64,000 nucleotides of DNA from CAISCU01 sp051861545 (GCA_051861545.1 JBIMKP010000019.1:1-64000); one strand, 5' to 3'. Numbered from the stretch's first letter, positions 17,337 to 26,578 are shown. Program-made: numbers and translations. The notes: generated from the sequence alone by a model not told the origin.

Positions 17337-17477
17337 GAAGAAAATTCTCAATGAGAATTCATCACTTGGATTACAATAAATTTTGATTGATAAAATCCAA
17401 TTCCTTGGAGGGTGGTTCTTTCAAGGCATTGGTTAGGTTTGGTAAAAGCCTGCTGAGCATATCAGCAGGTTTTTTTT
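17337..17477 (+). ncRNA. Candidate structured small RNA
   Basis: An intergenic segment on the strand opposite to all neighbours. It ends in a strong intrinsic terminator and contains three further helices: AATTCTCA/TGAGAATT (17343-17359), TTGGATT/AATCCAA (17366-17372 with 17394-17400) and CCTTG/CAAGG (17403-17407 with 17422-17426). A TAATATTTG box near 17323-17331 could supply a start at about 17337. No open frame of useful length is present. Its last bases overlap the stop codon of the convergent response-regulator gene. The promoter is inferred. Confidence 0.5.
17449..17477 (+). terminator. Intrinsic terminator (plus strand)
   Basis: Perfect 8-bp stem CCTGCTGA/TCAGCAGG (17449-17456, 17462-17469) with a 5-nt loop, then eight T on the plus strand; on the minus strand only a short T4 follows. 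The strength is therefore on the plus strand, where no protein gene lies upstream. Confidence 0.8.
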
Positions 17478-17859
17478 ATTCTGAAGCTAGTAAATCGTTA
17501 ACCTTTTGCATTAATACTCTGGTAGAATATGGTTTTGTCATATAAAAATCTGCTCCAAAACTCATTCCTTTTTGAATATCACTTTCTTTCGATTTTGCTG
17601 ATAAAAAGATGACTTTACAAGCAGCTAATTCCTTGCTTTTTTTGATGTAGTCACAAATTTGGTAACCATCAATATCAGGCATCATAATATCTAAAACTGC
17701 TAAATCTGGACTTTGCTTTTTTACAATTTCCATAGCTTCTGTTCCATTTCTGGCAATAAAAACTTCATATCCACTCTTACGCATTAAAAACTCAAGCGAT
17801 AATAAAATATTAGGTTCATCATCTGCAACGAGAATTCTTATTTTATCTACTTTAGTCAT
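17476..17859 (-). CDS. Single-domain response regulator
   Basis: 127 residues, only a receiver (CheY-like) domain with acidic pocket D13-D14, phospho-acceptor D57 (VLDIMMPD), the S/T switch in LSAKSK and the conserved lysine in MTKPYS. There is no output domain, so it must act by binding another protein or passing phosphate on. It lies 10 bp after the SSS-histidine kinase gene and is almost surely its partner. Confidence 0.9.
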   Translation of the reverse strand: MTKVDKIRILVADDEPNILLSLEFLMRKSGYEVFIARNGTEAMEIVKKQSPDLAVLDIMMPDIDGYQICDYIKKSKELAACKVIFLSAKSKESDIQKGMSFGADFYMTKPYSTRVLMQKVNDLLASE

Positions 17860-17869
17860 ATCAGTAAAA

Positions 17870-20566
17870 TTAGGCTATTAACTTTGGAATTGAGAATACA
17901 AAAGTAGCACCTTTTCCGCTTTCACTCAATACCTTAATTTCACCACCATGTAATTCAACTATTTTCTTGCAAATGGCCAATCCCAAACCACTGCCTTTTG
18001 GCTTTCTAACTGTTTGATTACGTGCCTGAAAAAACTTCTCAAATATTAATTGCTGGTATTCATGTGAAATTCCTTTCCCATTATCTTCTACCGAAATTTC
18101 TAAAAAATCACCTGAATAAATCACCCTTAATACGATTAATCCATTGGGTGGTTCAGTGAATTTAACTGCATTCGATAACAAATTAATCACCACTTGCATT
18201 ACTTTATCTTTATCGATTAAATAATCGTTTTCATTTAAATCGATTTTAGTTTGCAAACTGATTCCTTTATCTTTCACCAATTGCAAAATAGAATCGGTGC
18301 ATTCCTTCATAATTTCAACAATATTCTCTTTGTTTAAATTCAGTTTTTGTTTGCCTGAATCATACTTTTCCAAATCTAAAACCTGCGATATCAAACGAGA
18401 AAGTCTATCAGTTTCTTTGTTGATGATTTGAAGATATTGCTGGCGTTCTTCCAATTCAATTTCAGGATTATCATAAAGTATTTCAGAAAAAGCCCTAATT
18501 GATGTAATTGGTGTTCTTAATTCATGTGTAACAGTTGCCAAAAAATCATCTTTTAATTCATCAATTTCCTTCAAAATAAAATTTGCATCTTCAAGCTGTT
18601 CTTTGGCTTTCTTTAATTCTCTATTTAACAACATTAATTGCTGAGATTCTTTCAGAATATCCATTAATTCAGCCAATTTTATTTCTTCTTCCATAACAAC
18701 AGAACCTAACATAATTCGCGCCGATGCAGAGCCTATAATTCCAGCTAAAACCCTTTCAACATAAGCAACCAACTTTGGATCTGCTTTATTCTGATTGAGA
18801 TCTAAATTATTTCTTGTTGCAAAATTTTGAATAGCAGTTTTGCTTCTCTGCTCGCCCAAAAAATTCGCCAAAAGCGATTGCATATCTGGAATACTAGCAA
18901 CTCCTTTCCAAGTTGCAGTTGTATCCATAATTTTTTCGTATTTGAATATATCAACAAAAATTTCAGCTTGATTCTGTTCTGTTGCACTTTGTTTTGTCCA
19001 TAATGATACTGTTACATATAATCCTAAATTTAAAATCAAACTAAAAAACATAGAATGTACAATTGGACTAAATTCTGTCATGCCCAACAATGCATTTGGC
19101 TTTAACCATTCAATACCAAATGGTCCATGTAAAACAAAATCAACCGATAAAATATTTGAACCAGTAAGAGACGGTAGAACCAAGGTATAAAACCAAATAA
19201 CAAAACCTGCAATTAAGCCTGAAATTGCTCCTGTTTTATTGCCTTTTTTCCAATACAAACCACCGAAAATAGAGGGTGCAAGTTGGGCAACCGAAACAAA
19301 AGAAATTAATCCGATAGATACCAAAGAATAGTATTTACTTATATAATGGTAATAGCCATAAGCAGTGCCTAAAATAAGAACCATACCCATTCTTCTTGAA
19401 TTCAATAAAATCTTGCTTAAACCAATTTGATGGTTCTGCTTTAGATAATCAGTCCCTAGTAATGCAGGAATAACCAAATGGTTACTAAACATGGTACTTA
19501 AAGCTATTGTCTCAACAATAATCATACTGGTTGCAGCTGCAAATCCACCTATAAAAACAACCAAAGCAAGCAGTTTATTATTGGCTAATAAAGGAATATC
19601 TAATACAAAATAATCTGCATTTACAGACAAACCTTCGAACAACATTTGACCACTCAAAGCAATTGGCAAAACAAAAATATTAATTAGTAAAAGGTATAAT
19701 GGAAACAACCATATTACCTTTTTTAAGTGATTCTCATCTGTATTTTCAACCACTGCAACCTGAAATTGGCGAGGCAATAAAGTAGCTGCTATACCCGATA
19801 AAATACTCACCCAAAACCAATCGGAATAACCTGAAACAGGCTTTACTGTAAATAATTTTTGGTAGGAGACAAAATTAGAAGCTCTGGTAAAAATATCGCC
19901 AAACCCATCATACATTACCCAAGTAACATAAATACCAACTGATAAAAATGCGAGTAATTTAATGATTGATTCGAAAGCAACCGCAGCAACCATGCCACTA
20001 TGCTGTTCATTACTTTCTACCCTGCGTGTACCAAACAAAACCGTAAATGCAGCCATAAAAATTGCAACAATTAAAGCCGTATCACTAAACAATAAATAAG
20101 AGCCAGTTTTTTGTTTAAAATTTGAACTTATGATGATATCAAAACTTTCGGCAATTGCTTTTAATTGTAAACTGATATAAGGTATAACTCCTAGAAAACA
20201 CAATACAGTAATGATACTTGCTAATGAAATATTCTTACCATAGCGTGAGGAAATAAAATCGGCAATTGTGGTAATTCTTTGTGTTTTACAAATGCGAATA
20301 ATTTTCCTAAGAATAAATATCCAAATTGGCGCCACTAAAGTTGGACCAATATAAACTGCTAAAAAATCAAAGCCATCTTTACTTGCTTTTCCAACAGAGC
20401 CGTAGAATGTCCAAGCTGTGCAATACACTGCCAAAGACAAAGCATAAATATATGGATTATTAAAAATTCTCTTACCAGCAATTTTTTTACCTTCAACATA
20501 ATAGGCAATAAAAAACAGCAGCACCAAGTAAATAACAGAAGCTAATATGACAATCCAACTACTCAT
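17870..20566 (-). CDS. SSS-transporter/histidine kinase hybrid (CbrA-like)
   Basis: 898 residues. About 1-530 form a sodium:solute symporter-like (SLC5) domain of about 13 membrane helices. A linker with a short coiled coil (about 640-670) leads to HisKA with H681 (THELRTPITS) and an HATPase_c domain (INLLSNAVKFT, VEDNGKGIS, GSGLGLAIC). This is the CbrA arrangement, in which a transporter-like part senses or imports a substrate and the kinase signals carbon status. Inner membrane. Its ATG overlaps the stop of the small membrane gene before it by 1 nt (TAATG), and the response regulator follows. The ligand is unknown; the locus suggests acetate or another carboxylate. Confidence 0.9.
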   Translation of the reverse strand: MSSWIVILASVIYLVLLFFIAYYVEGKKIAGKRIFNNPYIYALSLAVYCTAWTFYGSVGKASKDGFDFLAVYIGPTLVAPIWIFILRKIIRICKTQRITTIADFISSRYGKNISLASIITVLCFLGVIPYISLQLKAIAESFDIIISSNFKQKTGSYLLFSDTALIVAIFMAAFTVLFGTRRVESNEQHSGMVAAVAFESIIKLLAFLSVGIYVTWVMYDGFGDIFTRASNFVSYQKLFTVKPVSGYSDWFWVSILSGIAATLLPRQFQVAVVENTDENHLKKVIWLFPLYLLLINIFVLPIALSGQMLFEGLSVNADYFVLDIPLLANNKLLALVVFIGGFAAATSMIIVETIALSTMFSNHLVIPALLGTDYLKQNHQIGLSKILLNSRRMGMVLILGTAYGYYHYISKYYSLVSIGLISFVSVAQLAPSIFGGLYWKKGNKTGAISGLIAGFVIWFYTLVLPSLTGSNILSVDFVLHGPFGIEWLKPNALLGMTEFSPIVHSMFFSLILNLGLYVTVSLWTKQSATEQNQAEIFVDIFKYEKIMDTTATWKGVASIPDMQSLLANFLGEQRSKTAIQNFATRNNLDLNQNKADPKLVAYVERVLAGIIGSASARIMLGSVVMEEEIKLAELMDILKESQQLMLLNRELKKAKEQLEDANFILKEIDELKDDFLATVTHELRTPITSIRAFSEILYDNPEIELEERQQYLQIINKETDRLSRLISQVLDLEKYDSGKQKLNLNKENIVEIMKECTDSILQLVKDKGISLQTKIDLNENDYLIDKDKVMQVVINLLSNAVKFTEPPNGLIVLRVIYSGDFLEISVEDNGKGISHEYQQLIFEKFFQARNQTVRKPKGSGLGLAICKKIVELHGGEIKVLSESGKGATFVFSIPKLIA

Positions 20567-20754
20567 TATCTATTTGCAATTCTGTAAATAATAAAAATAA
20601 AAATTACCCAACAGGCAAACAAGTAAACAAACAAAACGGGTATACCCATCAACATTTTAGATTGATTGGCAATACTCAAAAACGGATAGTTTAACAGCAA
20701 TAAAAACAGCAGTGATACAACAGAAAGTTTTGCTGATCTATTTTTGACGTTCAT
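20566..20754 (-). CDS. Small two-helix membrane protein coupled to the SSS-kinase
   Basis: 62 residues from the ATG at 20754, with hydrophobic helices at about 10-28 and 35-57 and a short basic tail. The longer frame from 20802 starts inside a stable hairpin, so the inner start is preferred. The TAATG overlap with the kinase gene implies translational coupling. Size and shape recall the small subunits that accompany SSS transporters (such as DUF4212 proteins), but I cannot confirm family membership. Confidence 0.6.
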   Translation of the reverse strand: MNVKNRSAKLSVVSLLFLLLLNYPFLSIANQSKMLMGIPVLFVYLFACWVIFIFIIYRIANR

Positions 20755-20796
20755 TGTTAATTTATTTGTTTGGGCAAACAAGTTATAAAAATTATT

Positions 20797-20840
20797 AAAC
20801 ATAAAGGCGAGACATTAAAAAATGCCTCGCCTTTATGTTT
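20797..20840 (-). terminator. Strong hairpin between operon genes (terminator or attenuator)
   Basis: Perfect 15-bp arms (20797-20811 and 20826-20840; AAACATAAAGGCGAG and complement) with a 14-nt loop. No continuous T-run follows on the minus strand, so partial termination or mRNA stabilisation of the upstream porin-MFS section is more likely than a full stop. Confidence 0.65.
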
Positions 20841-20892
20841 GATAAATTGTATTAATCTTCGTCCTTATACAAGGCGAAATCAAAACTTGGAT

Positions 20893-21165
20893 TTAACTTC
20901 TATCGTATTCACCTTTCATAGAGTACAAACCAAAAATAATTAATCCAAAAGCAATTGGAACGAAAATTCCAATAATAATTCCCCATTGCAATTGAACATT
21001 TAATTTAGCAGCTGATGCCAAAGCCTTTGTTGCTTCATCGGTTGCAGCTAAAACCTTTGTATTTGCAATTGCTACTTTTGCAAATGCTTGTGATAACATA
21101 AATATTACGGCAGCCGGACCTAATAGAATCCAAACAACACCTAAAATTCTTCTTAAACTATTCAT
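20893..21165 (-). CDS. Small membrane protein following the MFS gene (DUF6814-like)
   Basis: 90 residues with two membrane helices (about 8-30 and 62-82) and an alanine-rich amphipathic stretch between (ANTKVLAATDEATKALASAAKL). It starts 13 bp after the MFS gene stop and shares its transcript. From memory it resembles the Bacteroidota family DUF6814, found beside MFS transporters, which suggests an accessory subunit; the family name is not certain. Confidence 0.6.
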   Translation of the reverse strand: MNSLRRILGVVWILLGPAAVIFMLSQAFAKVAIANTKVLAATDEATKALASAAKLNVQLQWGIIIGIFVPIAFGLIIFGLYSMKGEYDRS

Positions 21166-21178
21166 TGTACTTTAATTT

Positions 21179-22915
21179 TTAATTGTGGATATACTCATTT
21201 TCATTGTCCATTACATCTTCATCTGTTTTATTAGAAAGATATAAAGTTCCAATTATTAAACAAACTATTGCGACCCCTATTGGATACCATAAACCTGCTA
21301 AAGGCGAACCTGTTGGATTTTCAGCAGTTTTAGTATACTCTATTATTAAGGTTGAAATAAATGGAACTAAACCTCCAAATACACCATTACCTACATGGTA
21401 TGGCAACGACATTGAAGTATAACGAATACGAGTTGGGAACAATTCAACTAAGAATGCAGCTATAGGACCATAAACCATTGTTACATAAACAATTTGAACA
21501 AATACTAGAAAAACCATAGCCCAGAAAGTGCCAGAACCTACATTTTTCTCAACACCAATTGCAGCTTTAACACCTGCTTTTTGAACTGGAACTTGAATAG
21601 TATCAATTCCAATTGCTGTAGCACCTTCTTTTAAGCTGCTTTTTAAAGCGATATAATTAGTAGAAATGGTGCTATCTTCATTTACAGAATTGCAAGCCAA
21701 AACTACATTCATTGTTGAATGCTTTTCTGAATTATAACCGATATGCTCTGATAAATAAAGTGTATCTGTGCTTGTATACTTAAATATTGCACCATCATTA
21801 TAAACAGAATCCTTCTTGGTAACAACAAATAATTTTTGGTTATTTTTTGGATCGATACTCGCTATTGAAGGATGAACTACACACTTATCTGTTGCAACAT
21901 TTTCCCTTGTTAAAGCAGGACTCGTATAATCAAGAAATTTTTGGTAGATAGGTCGGTATGATAATATTCCCAATAACATACCCAACATCATAATCCATTT
22001 TCTGCCATATTTATCACTTAAACTACCAAACACTATAAAGAAAGGAGTTGCCAAAACAATCGCCCATAATATAATAGTTCTCGATTGCTCAAAGTCTACT
22101 TTACAAGTATTCTCAATAAATGATTGTGCATAAAACTGACCAGTATACCAAATTACACCCTGACCCATTACAGCGCCAAATAAAGCAAGTAAAACCATTT
22201 TCAAATTTGTTTTATTACTAAAACTTTCTTTCAATGGATTTTTAGATATTTTACCTTCCTTTTTAATTTTAGCAAACAAAGGTGATTCATGCATTCTTAA
22301 ACGGATATAAATAGAAACAATAACTAGAATGATAGAAACCCAAAAAGGAACACGCCATCCCCAATCATTAAACTGATCGACACCTAAAGAATTACGAGTA
22401 AATAAGATTACACCTAAAGAAAGAAATAAACCTAAAGTAGCTGTAGTTTGAATCCATGAAGTAAAAAAACCTCTTCTGTTTGCAGGCGAATGCTCTGCTA
22501 CATAAGTTGCAGCACCACCATACTCACCACCTAAAGCCAAACCTTGTACCAAACGAAGTAATAAAACCAATAAAGGAGCAGCCACACCAATGGTTTTATA
22601 AGTTGGCACCAAACCAATTGCAAAGGTAGAACCACCCATTAAAACCAATGTTAATAGAAAGGTGAATTTTCTTCCCAATAAATCACCCAATCTACCAAAT
22701 ACAAGTGCTCCAAATGGCCTTACAATAAAACCTGCTGCAAAAATTGCTAAGGTTGATAATAAAGCAGCAGTACCTTGCTCCTCTGGGAAAAATTGCTTTG
22801 AAATAATAGTAGCTAAACTACCAAAAATGTAAAAATCGTACCATTCGATGAGTGTACCTACAGAAGAGGCTCCAATCACCTGAAATATACTTGAACTTTC
22901 GCTTTTCTTAGACAT
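21179..22915 (-). CDS. MFS metabolite:proton symporter with a large periplasmic insert
   Basis: 578 residues against about 430-450 for the family. It has the metabolite:H+ symporter (ProP/KgtP-like) start GTLIEWYDFYIFGSLA, the loop 2-3 motif GRLGDLLGRK (about 74-83) and its repeat DKYGRK (about 301-306), and RLVQGLALGGEYGG in helix 4. Between helix 9 and helix 10 (about 322-460) there is an insert of roughly 135 residues, predicted periplasmic, rich in Thr/Ser/Asp strands. It follows the porin gene by 18 bp. The likely role is uptake of a carboxylate through the inner membrane, with the porin serving the outer membrane. Confidence 0.85.
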   Translation of the reverse strand: MSKKSESSSIFQVIGASSVGTLIEWYDFYIFGSLATIISKQFFPEEQGTAALLSTLAIFAAGFIVRPFGALVFGRLGDLLGRKFTFLLTLVLMGGSTFAIGLVPTYKTIGVAAPLLVLLLRLVQGLALGGEYGGAATYVAEHSPANRRGFFTSWIQTTATLGLFLSLGVILFTRNSLGVDQFNDWGWRVPFWVSIILVIVSIYIRLRMHESPLFAKIKKEGKISKNPLKESFSNKTNLKMVLLALFGAVMGQGVIWYTGQFYAQSFIENTCKVDFEQSRTIILWAIVLATPFFIVFGSLSDKYGRKWIMMLGMLLGILSYRPIYQKFLDYTSPALTRENVATDKCVVHPSIASIDPKNNQKLFVVTKKDSVYNDGAIFKYTSTDTLYLSEHIGYNSEKHSTMNVVLACNSVNEDSTISTNYIALKSSLKEGATAIGIDTIQVPVQKAGVKAAIGVEKNVGSGTFWAMVFLVFVQIVYVTMVYGPIAAFLVELFPTRIRYTSMSLPYHVGNGVFGGLVPFISTLIIEYTKTAENPTGSPLAGLWYPIGVAIVCLIIGTLYLSNKTDEDVMDNENEYIHN

Positions 22916-22933
22916 AATATAGATTTTAATAGA

Positions 22934-24364
22934 TTATAAAAATATTTGGAATTGAACTAAAAACTCTCCTTTTCTTTCACCAGTTAAGTTTCTTGTAACA
23001 CTGCTGTAAGTAGGACGAGAAGAATATTGAAAAGTAACTTTTGAATGATGACCATCTAAAAAGAAATTAGCACCAGCATCAAAATAAGCCCCTGACTCAT
23101 TTAATGCTTCAAAATCTTTCATAGCAAACGCAGCAATTGGTTGAATTCTTAATTTTTTACTCAATGTTTTTGGCAATAAAAATCCGGCTTGTGTATACCA
23201 TATGTTTCCTGTACCCATCATTGCTCTTGAATTTCCTGCACCTTCCAATACTCTTGAAGCAGCAGGTATAGCGGTATTAGCAGTACCTGGATTCATAATA
23301 CCAATATAACGCATATAATTAGGTCCGAAATTATAATTATAGTAAACCGAATAAGCAGTTATAGCCATGTTCTTTTCTTTTGAACCTATAGGTAAATCAG
23401 CAAATGCATCAACAGATAATAAAGTAATATCGTGCTTTTGTAAGGCCCCAGTAGCTGTTTTAGATTGGGTTCCTTCTGGTTGATGGTAAAAGCCAGCTCC
23501 TACATTAAATACACGTTTAGTACCAATATAAGTTCCAACTCTAAATGGTAATAAATCTGATTCTTTATCTAAAAAATTATATTCAAAATAGCCCCCTAAA
23601 GCTGTTTTAGAAAGAGCGTTGTTATCTACAGCAACTTCTTTAACTCCACCTAAAGCCACAATATTTCTGGCAGTATCTGCAACCAAAGTTGTAGCAAATG
23701 GTTTATTTGCATGAAGTTGGTAGCGTAACTTGCCAATATAACCTTTGGCAAAAAGTCCATACTGACGGGCAAACTGATCTGAATTTTCAATCAATGGCCA
23801 GTTAAAAATAGGCGCATCAATCATAAGAAAATTTAAAGTACTACCAGATGTCATTCTCGATAATCCATGAAAATAGTGTAAACCAGCACCAAGTGATAAA
23901 GTATATTTATTTTTTATTTTGGTTTCAGGATTCATGTCTGGAATAATAGCATATTCATTCCAAACATCATGAAAAAATATTTGAGGTTTTTTCCCTTGGC
24001 CATAAGCACCCGTTCCAGCTGCACCTGAACCACCTCCATTTACAAAGGTTTGGTTATTGATACCAACATGAGTCATAATCATGTAACGAGGTGAGATTTG
24101 AGCATAGGCTAAAAAACGAATTCTTCTTGCACCAATATCGAAGGTATTGTCTTCAACATTGCCATTAACTAAAGTACCAGGATTATTCTGGGTATAACGA
24201 GCCCAAATCTGGTTCCAAAAAATAAATCTGATGTATTTACTCTTGTCTTCATTAAGTCCGAGTTTTAATCCAGGACCATAGTCGGCAGAACCTTGTGCCC
24301 GCAGGTTCAAATTCATGAGCAGCAAACATGCTGCAAAAATTAATTGAGGGTAATTCTTTCTCAT
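22934..24364 (-). CDS. Outer-membrane porin of the carboxylate locus
   Basis: 476 residues with a signal peptide (about 1-23, ending NLRAQ) and a beta-barrel pattern of alternating hydrophobic strands, ending in a phenylalanine-containing strand (FLVQFQIFL). It resembles putative porins of the OprO/OprP-like shape in Bacteroidota (FIFWNQIWARYTQN, ARRIRFLAYAQISPRYMIMTHVG). Specificity is unknown. First gene of the porin-MFS-small protein-SSS kinase-response regulator series. Confidence 0.8.
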   Translation of the reverse strand: MRKNYPQLIFAACLLLMNLNLRAQGSADYGPGLKLGLNEDKSKYIRFIFWNQIWARYTQNNPGTLVNGNVEDNTFDIGARRIRFLAYAQISPRYMIMTHVGINNQTFVNGGGSGAAGTGAYGQGKKPQIFFHDVWNEYAIIPDMNPETKIKNKYTLSLGAGLHYFHGLSRMTSGSTLNFLMIDAPIFNWPLIENSDQFARQYGLFAKGYIGKLRYQLHANKPFATTLVADTARNIVALGGVKEVAVDNNALSKTALGGYFEYNFLDKESDLLPFRVGTYIGTKRVFNVGAGFYHQPEGTQSKTATGALQKHDITLLSVDAFADLPIGSKEKNMAITAYSVYYNYNFGPNYMRYIGIMNPGTANTAIPAASRVLEGAGNSRAMMGTGNIWYTQAGFLLPKTLSKKLRIQPIAAFAMKDFEALNESGAYFDAGANFFLDGHHSKVTFQYSSRPTYSSVTRNLTGERKGEFLVQFQIFL

Positions 24365-24478
24365 ATTGTTGGTTTAGTTTGATAAGCCAAAGTTTGAGAA
24401 ACTAAGAGCTGAAAAAAAATTTCGTGCAGTAGATTGTAAATTTAATGTACTTCATCAATAAACAAAGGCAACAAGACG

Positions 24479-24901
24479 CTAATCTCGAAAGCGTTCCCAC
24501 TTAATCATCATAAACTTATCACCTAATTCTGTAATTACGGAACCAGCACCTTTCAAATTATCCTTGTTACGCATGTATTCAACTAATTCAGTATGATTAA
24601 GGATTTTATAGGTTGGATGGTATTGAGAGTTTTCTGGCCGCTTTAAACCATATTGTTTTACCCAGTTCATCACCGATACATGACTTGTACCTAAAAGTCT
24701 TTCAATTTCTCTGTAACTTAAGCCTTCTATATAAAGCTGCAAAGCCTTTGTTACGTAATAATTATCGATTCTTTTTCCAAGTTTATTTACTGTAAAAAAG
24801 TAGCCACAATTCTTACATTTATAACGCTGGCGTTCTTTTAAAATTCCGCTTTTTATGATGCGAAAACTTTGGCATTTTGGGCATTTAACATCTACAGACA
24901 T
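24479..24901 (-). CDS. IS1 InsA-like zinc-ribbon/HTH protein
   Basis: 140 residues from the ATG at 24901 (an in-frame start at 24955 adds 18 unlikely residues). Two CxxC pairs (CPKC, CKNC) form an IS1-type zinc ribbon, followed by a helix-turn-helix (YIEGLSYREIERLLGTSHVSVMNWVKQYG) as in the InsA/N-terminal part of IS1 transposases. There is no DDE catalytic domain and no second frame. It may be a transposase remnant, but the clean frame with an ordinary end and its place upstream of the porin operon fit a DNA-binding regulator derived from a transposase. Confidence 0.7.
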   Translation of the reverse strand: MSVDVKCPKCQSFRIIKSGILKERQRYKCKNCGYFFTVNKLGKRIDNYYVTKALQLYIEGLSYREIERLLGTSHVSVMNWVKQYGLKRPENSQYHPTYKILNHTELVEYMRNKDNLKGAGSVITELGDKFMMIKWERFRD

Positions 24902-25042
24902 ATACAAATTATTAAAACGATATACTAAATAAGCATAAATATAATTAATTAGCAAGTTTTATTAAATTTTATTTTCAGCACTATTTCTTGTGCCCAATTA
25001 TAAAGGGTTTAGGCGACTAAGAACTAAAAAATCCTAGAATTA

Positions 25043-26233
25043 TCAAGGCTTTTCTATGTCTACAAGTTCTTCTTCGTTGTTTGAAACCGGATTCTGTAAC
25101 ATGAAAATAAACTTCAATCCCACCGATAAAACATAATAACTAAATCGATTTTTTAAACGAATGAATATACTTTGTGACTTTTCAAACTCGGCAGGTGTTA
25201 TAACTCTGCAAGCTTCTTTGATTACTCCATTTAATATCTCTGAACAATTTTTATATAAAATCGGAGACTCTGCAACCAAGTTACATTCAATCGAACCATA
25301 ATCACTTAAACTAATTAAATTGTATGAACCAATTGTCATTGATTTCCCATCAAACATGGCAAGTTTTGCATGTAAAACAGACTTTTCCCACTCGTATAAT
25401 TCTACTCCAGCTTTTAATAAATCTGAATAAAAAAACCTGATTGCACTTTGCATTAAACCAATATCTGAATTTCCGCCAAGTATAATTTTTACTTTTACAC
25501 CTCTTCTTGATGCTCGTTTTAATGCTCCTTTTAATACAGGGCCTGGTAAAAAATAACCAGCCACTATTATTATTTCAGTTTGAGCTCTTCTGATTTGTGT
25601 TTTATAATAACTACTTATTGCCAATCGTGAACGAAACCAATTGTTTTCAACCACCTTCATAGGTATAGTAAAATTGGCTTCAAGCTTAATTTTCTCACCC
25701 CCAAAAGGAATATTTTTCCAATATCTATCACAAACCTTTAGTAAATCATTTACAATTTCCCCTTCAACTTCAAAGGCAAAATCTAACCAAGTTTTATCAT
25801 TCTCCAAAAAACAATAATGGTCTGCAAGATTTATTCCTCCACAAGTTGCCCATTTCCTATCTACAACTATGATTTTATGGTGAAGTCGTAATCCCATTTG
25901 CATAAAAAACGACTTCCTAAAGGGTGCGTAATGCCTGATTTTTACACCAGCTTTTTGCATTAAATTCAGAGAATTGGAACTCAATTCCTGACTGCCATAA
26001 TCATCTAATAATAAATAAACAAATACCCCACGTTTAGAGGCAAGAATTAGTTCATGAATGATTCTTTTGCCGATATCATCATCATGAAAAATATAAACCT
26101 GAATTTGAATTTCGAACTTTGAAATTCTTATTTGTTGAATTAATTTTTCGAAATACTCATCCCCACTTCTCAGAATATGAGCCTGATTAGCCAATCTTAA
26201 TGGAAAACTTTTTTTCAGGGGATTGAGTTTCAT
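25043..26233 (-). CDS. Phospholipase D / cardiolipin synthase-like protein
   Basis: 396 residues with two HKD motifs, HHKIIVVD at H118 and HAKLAMFD at H288, and the matching GGIN and GSYN motifs after them. This is the PLD superfamily fold of bacterial cardiolipin synthases, though the N-terminal membrane helices of ClsA are missing, as in ClsB-like enzymes. It is expected to transfer phosphatidyl groups to make cardiolipin or a related lipid. The start lies 3 bp after the SUI1 gene stop, so they share one transcript. Confidence 0.85.
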   Translation of the reverse strand: MKLNPLKKSFPLRLANQAHILRSGDEYFEKLIQQIRISKFEIQIQVYIFHDDDIGKRIIHELILASKRGVFVYLLLDDYGSQELSSNSLNLMQKAGVKIRHYAPFRKSFFMQMGLRLHHKIIVVDRKWATCGGINLADHYCFLENDKTWLDFAFEVEGEIVNDLLKVCDRYWKNIPFGGEKIKLEANFTIPMKVVENNWFRSRLAISSYYKTQIRRAQTEIIIVAGYFLPGPVLKGALKRASRRGVKVKIILGGNSDIGLMQSAIRFFYSDLLKAGVELYEWEKSVLHAKLAMFDGKSMTIGSYNLISLSDYGSIECNLVAESPILYKNCSEILNGVIKEACRVITPAEFEKSQSIFIRLKNRFSYYVLSVGLKFIFMLQNPVSNNEEELVDIEKP

Positions 26234-26236
26234 AAA

Positions 26237-26578
26237 TCAACCCCCAGCTTTTTTTGCCTTATAATTTTCTTTACTTAACCAAGTAAGAATTTTTTCTCTA
26301 AAATCACCTTGAATTAAAATTTCTCCATCTTTTGAGCTACCACCTACACCACAGAACTTTTTTAGTTTCGAGCCCAATTCAGCTAAATCATCTTCAGAAC
26401 CAACAAATCCGTTAACTCTTGACACCAATTTACCGCCACTTTTTCTGTCTAAATAAATCTTTAAATTCTGCTGTTGATTAGGCAAAGTATCAATCGACTC
26501 TTCAGAAAATTCCGAATATTCAAATGAATCATCTGTTGAATAAACAACTCCGTCCCTTTTCTTATTTTTATTGCTCAT
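26237..26578 (-). CDS. SUI1/YciH-family translation factor-like protein
   Basis: 113 residues from the ATG at 26578 (a frame from 26632 would overlap the previous gene). An acidic N-terminus is followed by the SUI1 domain: LDRKSGGKLVSRVNGF, then LKKFCGVGGSSKDGEILIQGD, the basic loop and beta-sheet core of eIF1/YciH. Bacterial YciH is thought to act on start-codon selection or as a stress translation inhibitor. It sits between a TonB receptor gene and a phospholipase gene. Confidence 0.85.
   Translation of the reverse strand: MSNKNKKRDGVVYSTDDSFEYSEFSEESIDTLPNQQQNLKIYLDRKSGGKLVSRVNGFVGSEDDLAELGSKLKKFCGVGGSSKDGEILIQGDFREKILTWLSKENYKAKKAGG

Noticed and set aside
20755..20802. Upstream start of the small membrane protein at 20802
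   Set aside because: The ATG lies inside a stable 15-bp hairpin and the added residues do not look like part of a membrane protein.
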